A stretch of DNA of 64,000 bases from JAFCUW01 sp049898325. Its GTDB lineage: Bacteria; Pseudomonadota; Gammaproteobacteria; Burkholderiales; Burkholderiaceae_D. The stretch is taken from NCBI RefSeq assembly GCF_049898325.1, contig NZ_JAFCXL010000012.1, positions 112,847-176,846 on the forward strand, in the 5' to 3' direction. This document shows positions 46,274-54,411 of this stretch, piece after piece (within the stretch, counting starts at the first letter, position 1; every line of letters begins with the position of its first letter). Position numbers and translations under genes: made by a program. The notes beneath the pieces were generated by a model. The model worked only from the letters and a program-made list of their open reading frames with translations, was not told the origin of the DNA and ran no database searches.

Positions 46274-46578
46274 AGTGATCCTCGGTGATCGTGTACGGTA
46301 TATGACGTTTACGTTAACGTCAAGCAGGAGCGCGGGTCAAGCTCACCCGGTGACGCGCCACCCTCCTGCTTGTCAGGGTACGCCGATTCGGCGCGTTCGG
46401 CTGCAGTGGCGCAGTGGCGCCGGCCGCGTCCGCGGCCGGCGTGGATGGGGGGGGCACCATCTTTAATAATATCGGCCGCCATTACGACACATCAATGCTT
46501 TCGAGCAATAATATTGGCTATACTGTGTAAGCACGCCGCCATGCGCGTTTTTTCAGTTTGCCCGAAAGTCGCAACACC
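46274..46578. other. Divergent intergenic region icmF / HD-GYP gene
   Basis: 305 bases with no gene. It holds the icmF operator, a run of eight G at 46447-46454 and a short AT-rich part at 46460-46530 that may carry the promoter of the HD-GYP gene. Confidence 0.5.
46308..46323. promoter_or_regulatory. Palindromic operator upstream of icmF
   Basis: TTTACGTTAACGTCAA has a perfect ACGTTAACGT core and lies 35 bases before the icmF start. It resembles sites of LiuR-type MerR regulators of branched-chain acyl-CoA catabolism, as recalled; the regulator is not in the window. Confidence 0.5.
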
Positions 46579-47799
46579 ATGCTCAAGAAGATCGACGCCT
46601 CCCAGCTCAAGCTGGGGATGTATGTCCATGACCTCAGTTGCGACTGGATGACGCATCCGTTCGTGCGCAACCGGTTTCTTTTGACGAGCGACGATGAGAT
46701 CCGCCGCATTCACGACGCCGGCATCCACGACGTGGTGATCGACAGCGCGCGCGGGCTTGATGTGCAGGACGCGCCCACCCTGGTCGAGGCGCAGGCGCGC
46801 ACCGAGGTGGAGCTGGCGCAACTGGCGGCGGCGCCCGTGCGCACGGTGCGGACGGGCATGGGTGAGGAGATGCAGCGCGCCAAGCAGATTCGCAGCCAGG
46901 CGGCCGGCCTGGTACGCAATGTGATGCAGGATGCCCGACTGGGCAAGGCGGTCGAGCTCGACCAGATCTCGCCGATGGTGGAAAACATCACGGAATCGAT
47001 CTTGCGCAATCCCGGGGCCTTGATGAGCCTGATGCGCATCAAGAGTGCCGATGACTACACGTTTTTGCACTCGGTCTCCGTGTGCACGCTGCTGGTGGCG
47101 TTTGCCCGTTCGCGCGGCCTCGATGGCGAAACGACGTACCAGGCGGGGCTGGGCGGCTTGCTGCATGACACGGGCAAGGCGATGGTGCCCGATCGCATTC
47201 TCAACAAGCCGGGCCGGCTGACCGAGGCGGAATTCGACATCATCAAGAAACACCCGCAGGATGGCTACGATTTCCTCCTCAAGACGCCCGGCATCGGCCC
47301 GATCCCCCTCGACATCACCTTGCACCACCACGAGCGCTGCGACGCCAGCGGCTATCCGCACAAGCAGGGCACTGGCCAGATCAGCGAGTTGGCGCAGATG
47401 GCGGCCATCGTCGACGTCTACGATGCCATCACCGCCGATCGCTGCTATCACAAGGGCATGTCGGCGGCGGAAGCGTTGCGCAAGATTTACGAGTGGAGCA
47501 AATTCCACTTCAATCCCCAGTATGTACAAGAGTTCATGCGCTGCGTCGGCATCTATCCGGTCGGTACCATGGTGATGCTCGAATCGGGCCGGCTCGGGGT
47601 CGTTATCGAGGCCCATCCCACCAATCTGCTGTCGCCGAAGGTGAACGTTTTTTTTAGCAGCAAGAACAACAGCTACATTCAACCGCAAACGGTTGACCTG
47701 TCGCGTCCGCTCGGTTTCGGCGGCGGCGACAAGATCGTCCGCCACGAGTCGCCATCGAAATGGAAACTCGACCCCATGCAGTTCATGAGCCTGAACTGA
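46579..47799 (+). CDS. HD-GYP domain cyclic-di-GMP phosphodiesterase
   Basis: 406 aa from ATG 46579. The N-terminal domain (1-110) starts LKKIDASQLKLGMYVHDL, the DUF3391 pattern. The HD-GYP domain (about 150-340) has HSVSVCTLLVAF, HDTGKAMVPDRILNKPG, HHERCDASGYP and IVDVYDAITADRCY, so metal ligands and the GYP motif are intact. It should hydrolyse cyclic-di-GMP. It is cytosolic, with no signal or membrane segment. The nearby EPS and pilus genes make biofilm control a natural role, but no direct link is shown. Confidence 0.92.
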   Translation: MLKKIDASQLKLGMYVHDLSCDWMTHPFVRNRFLLTSDDEIRRIHDAGIHDVVIDSARGLDVQDAPTLVEAQARTEVELAQLAAAPVRTVRTGMGEEMQRAKQIRSQAAGLVRNVMQDARLGKAVELDQISPMVENITESILRNPGALMSLMRIKSADDYTFLHSVSVCTLLVAFARSRGLDGETTYQAGLGGLLHDTGKAMVPDRILNKPGRLTEAEFDIIKKHPQDGYDFLLKTPGIGPIPLDITLHHHERCDASGYPHKQGTGQISELAQMAAIVDVYDAITADRCYHKGMSAAEALRKIYEWSKFHFNPQYVQEFMRCVGIYPVGTMVMLESGRLGVVIEAHPTNLLSPKVNVFFSSKNNSYIQPQTVDLSRPLGFGGGDKIVRHESPSKWKLDPMQFMSLN

Positions 47800-48091
47800 T
47801 CGCCTGCGGCGCGTCCAGCGCCAAGTCCCCACCTGCCTGGTGTACCCGCGCGCATCCGCGCGTTCGGCTGTCGTGTTTCCGTCAAATCAAAAAAAATTCT
47901 CCAATGCATTTTTATGTACTTGGAAGAAAACTTGTGCAGGCTCAATTTGCCCTGATCATTTGGCATTTATAGTGGCTTCAATGGCGCAGCAAACACAGCA
48001 GGGAAAAGCGAAGTTCCCGGAATTAAGAAGCGGTTAGGGGATTTTAGCGACGCCAGACGTTCTTCCTTTCCATCCACACGTGGAGTACATC

Positions 48092-48274
48092 ATGAGCAAA
48101 ATCGCATCCGCAGTCAAAACCTTCGTCGCCGATGAAAACGGTGTCACCGCCATCGAATACGGCCTGATCGCTGCCCTGGTTGGCGTGGCCATCGTGACTG
48201 CAGCCCGCGCCTTGGGCGGCCAGCTCGACACCACCTTCAACGCCGTGCGCATTGCCATGGGCGGCGCTGCCTGA
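48092..48274 (+). CDS. flp: Flp family type IVb pilin
   Basis: 60 aa from ATG 48092 with GGAG upstream; GTG 48080 is a less likely start. The short leader ends DENG, then the cleaved pilin begins VTAIEYGLIAALVGVAIV with the conserved Glu5 and Tyr6 of Flp pilins. It is the main subunit of the Tad pilus. A strong terminator follows at once, so the pilin is expressed at a higher level than the assembly genes. The 290 bases upstream hold no gene and must carry its promoter. Confidence 0.93.
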   Translation: MSKIASAVKTFVADENGVTAIEYGLIAALVGVAIVTAARALGGQLDTTFNAVRIAMGGAA

Positions 48275-48285
48275 TGATGGCATGA

Positions 48286-48320
48286 CCCCTCGGACGGCGT
48301 GCCGTCCGAGGGGTTTTTTT
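48286..48320 (+). terminator. Rho-independent terminator after flp
   Basis: CCCCTCGGACGGC and GCCGTCCGAGGGG form a 13-bp perfect stem with a minimal loop, followed by seven T. Confidence 0.93.
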
Positions 48321-48402
48321 GTTTCCGCCGTTCCATGTGCAGTGCGTCGTCGCTGCGCCAGTCTGCCCCGCCTTCCGTGTTTTCGCCCGCCCCGGAGCGA
48401 CC

Positions 48403-48936
48403 ATGACCATCCCCCTTTCTCTCGAACTGCTGCTGACCGTCATGGTGGTGCTGGCCGCCTGCAATGATCTCTTGAGCCGGCGCATCCCGAATCGATTATT
48501 GCTCGTATGCGGCGTGGGCGCCGTGGGCCTGCATCTGGCCGGTCCTGCGCCTGCCAGCGCCTTGCTGCAGGCCCTCGGTGGCGCTGCCACCGGCTTTGCC
48601 GTGTTCCTGCCCTTGTACGTGTTGCGCGGCATGGCCGCCGGCGATGTCAAGCTGATGGCCGCCACCGGCCTGTTTCTGTCTGCGGGCGAGGTGTTCTGGC
48701 TGGCCGTGCTCACCGTCTGCGCCGGTGGTGTCATGGCGCTCGTGGTGGTGCTGTGGAAGCGCCGCTGGCGCGATGCGGGCACGAACGTGCTGAGCCTGTT
48801 ACGGCCGCTCTGGATGGGACTGGCGGGCGCGCGACTGGCCGCCGAACCACTGCCCAAGCCCAGCGTGGGCAATCTGCCGTACGGCCTGGCGATCGCTAGC
48901 GCGACCCTGTTTTCGCTGGCCCAACGGCACTGCTGA
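48403..48936 (+). CDS. tadV: Type IVb prepilin peptidase (TadV/CpaA)
   Basis: 177 aa from ATG 48403 with CGGAGCG upstream. A24 aspartic peptidase with the two catalytic aspartates: Asp near 22 in NDLLSRRIPN and the second in AAGDVKLMAATG (GxGD-like motif). About five membrane segments. It lacks the N-methylation domain of larger PilD enzymes. It cleaves the leader from the Flp pilin encoded just upstream. Confidence 0.88.
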   Translation: MTIPLSLELLLTVMVVLAACNDLLSRRIPNRLLLVCGVGAVGLHLAGPAPASALLQALGGAATGFAVFLPLYVLRGMAAGDVKLMAATGLFLSAGEVFWLAVLTVCAGGVMALVVVLWKRRWRDAGTNVLSLLRPLWMGLAGARLAAEPLPKPSVGNLPYGLAIASATLFSLAQRHC

Positions 48937-49038
48937 GTACGTTAAGTCCTTCCTTGCTACGTGTCAAAAGGCGTTGCTCTAGGGCTCGCTACAATCGGGT
49001 TAATGTTGTTCGGCAGTACAGATTATCAGGAGATTTCG

Positions 49039-50451
49039 ATGTCCGAGGCTGCCTTACTTGCCACCGCGCCATCCCCGGCCGCCATCCGCGCCGCGTTTCC
49101 GGACGGCGATATCGAAGCGATCGTGCCGCCCCATCCCACCACCTTGCGCGATACCGGGCTGGAACGGCCGCTGGTGCTGGCGCTGCTGGCGAAGACCATC
49201 GCGCGCTGCGGCAAAGCCCATTTGCCTGTACTCGGTGGCAAGCTGCGCCTGTCGATGAGCGTGCTGCGCGAAGCGATCGCCATGATGCTGGCCGATCAAC
49301 TGATCGACGTGGCCCGGCGCGGCGATTCGGACATCGATATTGAATACCAGTTGACGGGCCCGGGCCAGGCCTTCGCTGCCGCGGCGCTGGCCGAATGCCG
49401 CTACGTGGGGCCGGCGCCGGTGACGCTCGACGCCTTGCGCGCGGTGATCGCCCGCGATGCCCAGCGCCATGCCGCCGGCGCCCGCTTCGGCGACGCCGAG
49501 CTCGCTGCCGCCCTGGGCGACGGGCCCGGCGACGAGCTCATCGACGCCGCCGTGCGCGCCCAGCTGGGCGCCGCCTTGTACTCGGGCCGGGCGCTGCTGC
49601 TCCATGGCGCGCCGGGTTCGGGCAAAACCACGCTGGCGCGCAAGCTGGGGCGCTTGTTGCAGGGCGTGGTGGCGATCCCCCATGCGGTGTTGATCGACCA
49701 CCAGATCGTCCAGTTCCATGATCCGCTGGTGCATCTGGCGCCGGCGCTGCCGCAGGCGCGCCAGTTCGACGAGCGCCGTAACGACGGGCGCTGGCTGATC
49801 TGCCAGCGCCCGGTGGTGCACGTGGGCGCAGAACTGACGCCCGACATGCTCGAGTGCCGCTTCGACGCCGCCAACGGCATCTATCACGCGCCGCCGCACT
49901 TCCAGGCCAGCGGCGGCCTGCTCATCGTCGATGACCTTGGCCGGCAGCGCGGCGCCGCCGCCGATCTGCTCAACCGCCTGGTCAACCCCCTCGAACGGGG
50001 CCTCGACGTGCTGACCTTGCAAGGCGGTCACGCCGTGACGGTGCCGTTCGCCGTCACCTTGGTGTTCGCCACCAGTTGCGCGCCGCAGGCCTTGATGGAC
50101 GCCGCCTTATTGCGCCGCATCGCCTACAAGATTCATGTCGGCGCGCTCGATGCGAGCCGGTATCTGGCACTGCTGCGCCGCCAGTGTGCGCTGCTGCACC
50201 TGCCCTACGACGAAGCGGCCGCGGCGTATCTGCTGCAGCGTCTGCATGCGCCGTCGGGCCAGCCGATGCTCGCTTGCATGCCACGCGAACTGCTCACCCG
50301 CATCGTCGATGCCGCCAGTTTCGCCGGCGCCGTACCGCGCTTGTGCGCAGCCTCGCTCGAGCAGGCCTGGCACAGCCTGTTTGCCTGTTGTCCGCCCCCT
50401 TGCACGGCGCCGGCCGCCGCTGATCACATCCTGTTGGGAGAAAAAGCATGA
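49039..50451 (+). CDS. AAA ATPase of the Tad locus, function unknown
   Basis: 470 aa from ATG 49039, with CAGGAG ribosome site. Residues about 1-130 look like a winged-helix domain ending YQLTGPGQAFAAAAL, then YVGPAPVTLDALRAV leads into an AAA domain with Walker A GAPGSGKTT (near 194), Walker B GLLIVDDLG (near 295) and a likely arginine finger in LLRRIAYKI. It does not resemble CpaF/TadA or CpaE. Its stop overlaps the cpaB start (ATGA), so it belongs to the pilus operon. A regulatory or assembly ATPase role is inferred. Confidence 0.8.
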   Translation: MSEAALLATAPSPAAIRAAFPDGDIEAIVPPHPTTLRDTGLERPLVLALLAKTIARCGKAHLPVLGGKLRLSMSVLREAIAMMLADQLIDVARRGDSDIDIEYQLTGPGQAFAAAALAECRYVGPAPVTLDALRAVIARDAQRHAAGARFGDAELAAALGDGPGDELIDAAVRAQLGAALYSGRALLLHGAPGSGKTTLARKLGRLLQGVVAIPHAVLIDHQIVQFHDPLVHLAPALPQARQFDERRNDGRWLICQRPVVHVGAELTPDMLECRFDAANGIYHAPPHFQASGGLLIVDDLGRQRGAAADLLNRLVNPLERGLDVLTLQGGHAVTVPFAVTLVFATSCAPQALMDAALLRRIAYKIHVGALDASRYLALLRRQCALLHLPYDEAAAAYLLQRLHAPSGQPMLACMPRELLTRIVDAASFAGAVPRLCAASLEQAWHSLFACCPPPCTAPAAADHILLGEKA

Positions 50452-51284
50452 AGAACAAGCGCGCAATCGTGATGTTGGGGTTGGCCGTTCTGTTCGGCCT
50501 GGCCGCGGTGGCCGTGGCCTGGCGCTATCTGCTGCCGCCGCCGCCTTCGAGCGGCAAGCGGGTGGTGGTCGCCACGGTCGCGGTGGCGCAGGGCAAGCCG
50601 CTCACGGCAGACATGCTCAAACTGTCGGACAAGATATTCGAGCATCCACCGGAGGGGAGTTATTTTGATACCGAAAAACTGCTCAGCCGGGTCGTCAAGG
50701 ATGCCTTGGCCGCCGGCGACCCGGTGACCGAGGCCAAGCTGGCGGCCAGGGACGCCGGGCTGTCCTCGCTGATCGGCAAAGGCAATCGGGCCATCACGGT
50801 GCGGGTCAACGACGTCATCGGCGTGGCCGGCTTCGCCTTGCCGGGCAACTACGTCGACGTCATCGTCAGCACCCAAAAAGATGCGCCAAATGGCGAGCGC
50901 AGCACGGAGCTCAATGTGTCGAAGATCGTGCTCGAACGGATCTTGGTGCTGGCCGTCGCGCAGGACGTGGGCCGCGACGAAAGCAAGCCGCGCGTGGTCA
51001 ACGCCGTCACCCTGGAAGTCACGCCGGCCCAGGCCGAGCACCTCGACCTGGCCCGCAGCGTGGGCACCTTGTCGCTGGCCCTGCGCAATCAGCTCGACAA
51101 CAGCGACGTGCACAGCGACGGCGCCACCAAGCGCACCTTGCTGCAGGAGCCGGCGCTCATCAAGCCAGCCGTGGTGGTCATGCCGAAGGCGCCGGCGCGC
51201 CCGACGACGCGACCGGTGGTGCTGGTCAAGCGCAATTGCGTCGGCGTGCTCAACGGCGTGAACGTGTCGCAAGAGTGCTTTTGA
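50448..51284 (+). CDS. cpaB: Flp pilus assembly protein CpaB/RcpC
   Basis: 278 aa. An N-terminal membrane segment (AIVMLGLAVLFGLAAVAVAW) is followed by an SAF-like domain (VVVATVAVAQGKPLTADML, residues 40-100) and the RcpC/CpaB domain (SLIGKGNRAITVRVNDVIGVAGFALPG on). It is a periplasmic protein that works with the CpaC secretin. It overlaps the AAA ATPase gene by 4 bases and is followed 30 bases later by the secretin gene. Confidence 0.92.
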   Translation: MKNKRAIVMLGLAVLFGLAAVAVAWRYLLPPPPSSGKRVVVATVAVAQGKPLTADMLKLSDKIFEHPPEGSYFDTEKLLSRVVKDALAAGDPVTEAKLAARDAGLSSLIGKGNRAITVRVNDVIGVAGFALPGNYVDVIVSTQKDAPNGERSTELNVSKIVLERILVLAVAQDVGRDESKPRVVNAVTLEVTPAQAEHLDLARSVGTLSLALRNQLDNSDVHSDGATKRTLLQEPALIKPAVVVMPKAPARPTTRPVVLVKRNCVGVLNGVNVSQECF

Positions 51285-51314
51285 TTCCCCTGTTTATTTC
51301 TCTCATTTTTCAGG

Positions 51315-52862
51315 ATGAACGCCATGGACAACAGCGTCAGACAGCAGGCTTCGATGCGGGCCCGCCGCTTCATCAGCGTCATCGCCCTGGCGGCGTGCGC
51401 CTGCCCTGTGCTGGCGGCGGTCAAGCCGGCCGCTGCGGGGGCGGCGCCCACCCCGGTGGCCCAGCGCGGCGAAGTGGGCCCACGCTGCAGCGGCGACGGC
51501 GCCAAGCCGGCCACGATGACTTTGCAGCTGGGAAAATCAGCCATGATGCGCTTGCCCGAGCCGCTGCTGCACCGTAGCGTCGGCAACCCGGGCGTGGTGC
51601 AGGCGATGCTGGTGGCGCCCGATACCTTGTATCTGGCCGGCATCGACATCGGCACCACCAATATGATCATCCAGGGCAAGAGCGGCGCCTGCAGCGTCGT
51701 CGACATCGTCGTGACGATGGATGCCGCCGCCTTCCAGGCGACGCTGGCGGCCTTGCTACCCGATGAAAAGGAGATCCGCGTGACCGCCGCCGCCGACGCG
51801 CTGGTGCTCAGCGGTATGGTCGCCGATGCTGCCACCGTCGCCCGCGTGAGCGAACTGGCGGCCGCCTTCGTGCGCCGGCCCGTGCAGCCGCTGGGCGCGG
51901 TGGGCAAGACCGATCCGGCGGCGCCGGCCAATCCCACGACGGCGGGCGGAGGGGGCAGCGCCGCCGTGCGGGTCATCAATATGCTCGGGATCAGCGCACC
52001 GCAGCAGGTGATGCTCGAGGTGAAAGTGGCCGAGGTGTCGAAAACCCTGCTCGAGCGGATCGAGGCCGGTTCCATCGTGCGCATGAATTCGGGCAGCTGG
52101 GCGGCGACCCTGGTGGCCAATTTTCTCACCGGCCGCTCCGGTGGCGGCTTCGACGCGCGCATGAGCAACGGCACCAAGCTGTCCGTCGAAGCCCAGCGCG
52201 AAAATGCCCTGGTGCGTATCTTGGCCGAACCGAATGTGATGGCCATCAGCGGCCAGGAAGGCACGTTTCTCGCCGGCGGCAAGATTTTCATTCCCGTCGC
52301 CCAGGACTACAACAAGATCATGCTCGAAGAGCGCGAGTTCGGCGTGGGCCTGCGCTTCACCCCCACCGTGCTCCCCGGCGGCCGCATCAACCTGCACGTG
52401 GCGCCGGAAGTGTCGGAGCTCTCGCGCGAAGGGGTCGGCTTTAGCGCCGGCGGCGTCTCGGGCAGCCTGATCCTGCCCCTGATCACCACCCGCCGCGCCA
52501 GCACCACGGTGCAACTGTACGACGGCCAGAGTTTCGCCATTGGCGGCCTGATCAAGAGCAATTTCACCAGCGGCGCCAAGGGGACACCGTTCTTGTCGGA
52601 AGTGCCGATTCTGGGCGCGCTGTTTCGCAGCACCGATTTTCAGGAGGAGCGCAGCGAGCTGTTGTTTGTGATCACGCCGCACCTGGTCAAGCCACTGCCG
52701 CCCAATTACAGCCTGCCGACCGACATGGTGGCGGCGCCCAGCCGCGCCGCCCGGCTGCTCAACGGCCGGATCGAAGGCCAGCCGGCCGCGCTCGCCGCAC
52801 CGGCGGCGGCCACGGCGCCAGCCGCTACAATGCCCGCCGCCGGCGGTTTCGAACTCAAATAA
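51315..52862 (+). CDS. cpaC: Type II/III secretion-like secretin CpaC/RcpA
   Basis: 515 aa; ATG 51315 and 51324 are both possible, the latter better spaced from CAGGA. A signal peptide ends near 35. An N0-like region (70-170) with VVDIVVTMD and a BON-like segment follow. The secretin domain (about 215-460) includes QQVMLEVKVAEVSKT, LAEPNVMAISGQEGTFLAGG and VGLRFTPTVLPGGRI, ending ELLFVITPHLV. It forms the outer-membrane ring through which the Flp pilus exits. The tail is Ala/Pro-rich. Confidence 0.93.
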   Translation: MNAMDNSVRQQASMRARRFISVIALAACACPVLAAVKPAAAGAAPTPVAQRGEVGPRCSGDGAKPATMTLQLGKSAMMRLPEPLLHRSVGNPGVVQAMLVAPDTLYLAGIDIGTTNMIIQGKSGACSVVDIVVTMDAAAFQATLAALLPDEKEIRVTAAADALVLSGMVADAATVARVSELAAAFVRRPVQPLGAVGKTDPAAPANPTTAGGGGSAAVRVINMLGISAPQQVMLEVKVAEVSKTLLERIEAGSIVRMNSGSWAATLVANFLTGRSGGGFDARMSNGTKLSVEAQRENALVRILAEPNVMAISGQEGTFLAGGKIFIPVAQDYNKIMLEEREFGVGLRFTPTVLPGGRINLHVAPEVSELSREGVGFSAGGVSGSLILPLITTRRASTTVQLYDGQSFAIGGLIKSNFTSGAKGTPFLSEVPILGALFRSTDFQEERSELLFVITPHLVKPLPPNYSLPTDMVAAPSRAARLLNGRIEGQPAALAAPAAATAPAATMPAAGGFELK

Positions 52863-52871
52863 GGAGTTATC

Positions 52872-53147
52872 GTGCCCATCACCCTGTCGCCCCGCTGCAG
52901 CGCCATTTTGCTCAGCCTCACCGTCGCCGCCTGCAGCGCGTTTCCCCCGACCGAAACGGCCAGCGCCCGCTCGGTGCGCGCCACCCTGGCCTCGCAGATC
53001 GCCCATCCGGAAGCGGTCCGCAACACCAATCCCGTCTATGGCCTGGACGGGGCTGCCGCGCTTGCCGCGCAGCAGAAGTACGAAAAATCGTTCAGCAAGC
53101 AATCTGCCGACGGCGACACCACCGCGCCGCTGGTGCAGCACCGGTGA
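52872..53147 (+). CDS. Small lipoprotein of the Tad locus
   Basis: 91 aa from GTG 52872, with AAGGAG six bases upstream. The lipoprotein signal ends LTVAAC (Cys21). The mature part is short, Ala-rich, with NPVYGLDGAAALAAQQKYEKSF. It takes the position where other Tad loci have CpaD, but it is much shorter. It could be a secretin pilotin; this is inferred from location, size and lipidation. Confidence 0.72.
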   Translation: MPITLSPRCSAILLSLTVAACSAFPPTETASARSVRATLASQIAHPEAVRNTNPVYGLDGAAALAAQQKYEKSFSKQSADGDTTAPLVQHR

Positions 53148-53217
53148 GTTCGATGAAGGGTTCGCCGCTGGCGGCGGCCCTGCATCTGGACGCCAGCGCC
53201 TGTTTTGGGAATCGACG

Positions 53218-54396
53218 ATGAAAACCTTGCTGATCAGCCGCGATGGCGCGCTCCACGACGAAATCGCCGCGCAGGGCGCCGCCCGGGTGCCGCCGCTGCA
53301 CATCGGCGCCACCCGGGCCAGCCTGCGCGACGCCCTCGACCGGGTGCTGGTCGATCCGCCCGAACTGGTCATCATCGACGCCAAGCACGGCGACGCCACC
53401 GATGTCGGCCTGCTCGACCGGTTCTGCAAGCTGCACGCCGCCTCCAACTTCATCCTGCTCACCAGCGCCATCGAACAGCACGACCTGCTCATTCGCGCCA
53501 TGCGCGCCGGCGTGCGCGAAGTGCTGCCGTTGCCGCTGGTGCACCATGCCTTCCACGAAGCGCTCGACCGCATCACCAACACCAGCGCCATCCCGGCCAC
53601 CCACGACGGCAAGGTACTCGCCTTTATCTCCTGCAAGGGGGGCAGCGGCGCCACCTTCATCTCCACCAATTTCGGCTATGCGCTGGCCACCCTGGCCGAT
53701 AAAAAAGTCATGCTGATCGACCTGCACGGGCAGTTTGGCGACGCCGCCCTGTACGTGTCGGACCAGAAGCCGGTAATGACGCTGGCCGACGTGTGCAGCC
53801 AGATCGCCCGTATCGACGGGCCGTTTCTCGAATCCTGCCTGGTCCACGTCGGCGGCGGTTTCGGCGTGCTGGCGGCGGCCGACGATCCGGCCCACGCGGG
53901 CAATCTCAAGCCCGAGCAAATGGACACGCTGCTGCGCGTGGCGCGCCAGCATTACGACTTCATCGTGCTCGATGTCGGCCGCCAGATCGACGCCATGTCG
54001 CTGCGCGCGCTCGACAATGCCGACGCCATTTATCCGATCTTGCAACTGGCCCTGCCCGACATTCGCGACGGCCGCCGCCTGCTCGATATTTTCCGCTCGC
54101 TCGGCTATCCCGTCGATAGCATCCGGCTGATCGTCAACCGCTACGAGAAGGGCGGCAAGCTGCGCCTGCAAGACTTGCAGTCGGCGCTCGGCGCTGAAGT
54201 ACTCCATACCATTCCCAACGATTACATGGCCGTGACCGACTCGGTCAACCAGGGCGTGCCGGTGCTGCAGTTATCGCGTTCCTCAGCGGTGGCGCGCAGC
54301 CTGATCGAGCTGGTTGAACTGATGGCGACGCGCCGCGTAACGGAAACCAAAGGCTTGTTCGACCGCCTGTTCGGCCGCGGCGACAGTGACCTGTAA
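53218..54396 (+). CDS. cpaE: Pilus assembly ATPase-like protein CpaE/TadZ
   Basis: 392 aa from ATG 53218; the frame is open upstream but overlaps the lipoprotein gene. The N-terminal receiver-like domain (1-125, TLLISRDGALHDEI, VIIDAKHG) lacks a full phosphoacceptor pocket. The MinD/ParA-type domain has CKGGSGATFISTNFG, a deviant Walker A with Ala in place of the final Lys-Thr pair, then MLIDLHGQFGD and VLDVGRQIDAMS. TadZ proteins position the Tad machinery at the pole. The altered P-loop suggests weak ATP hydrolysis, as in other TadZ proteins. Confidence 0.9.
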   Translation: MKTLLISRDGALHDEIAAQGAARVPPLHIGATRASLRDALDRVLVDPPELVIIDAKHGDATDVGLLDRFCKLHAASNFILLTSAIEQHDLLIRAMRAGVREVLPLPLVHHAFHEALDRITNTSAIPATHDGKVLAFISCKGGSGATFISTNFGYALATLADKKVMLIDLHGQFGDAALYVSDQKPVMTLADVCSQIARIDGPFLESCLVHVGGGFGVLAAADDPAHAGNLKPEQMDTLLRVARQHYDFIVLDVGRQIDAMSLRALDNADAIYPILQLALPDIRDGRRLLDIFRSLGYPVDSIRLIVNRYEKGGKLRLQDLQSALGAEVLHTIPNDYMAVTDSVNQGVPVLQLSRSSAVARSLIELVELMATRRVTETKGLFDRLFGRGDSDL

Positions 54397-54411
54397 CCAC
54401 ACGGAGCGACC

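Noticed and set aside
43064..46288. 1074-codon open frame antisense to icmF
   Set aside because: It mirrors the strongly GC-biased codon positions of icmF, is Gly/Val/His/Arg-rich and has no motif. High-GC genes commonly produce such frames.
46447..46454. Run of eight G upstream of the HD-GYP gene
   Set aside because: It could alter promoter spacing, but no promoter was placed around it, so no function can be supported.
53144..53220. 25-codon mini-frame (GTG 53144) between the small lipoprotein gene and cpaE
   Set aside because: It overlaps both neighbours' ends and could aid coupling, but there is no ribosome site and no similarity to a known pilin-like leader.
51756..53669. 637-codon minus-strand frame over the secretin and cpaE genes
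   Set aside because: Antisense shadow of genes with clear motifs.
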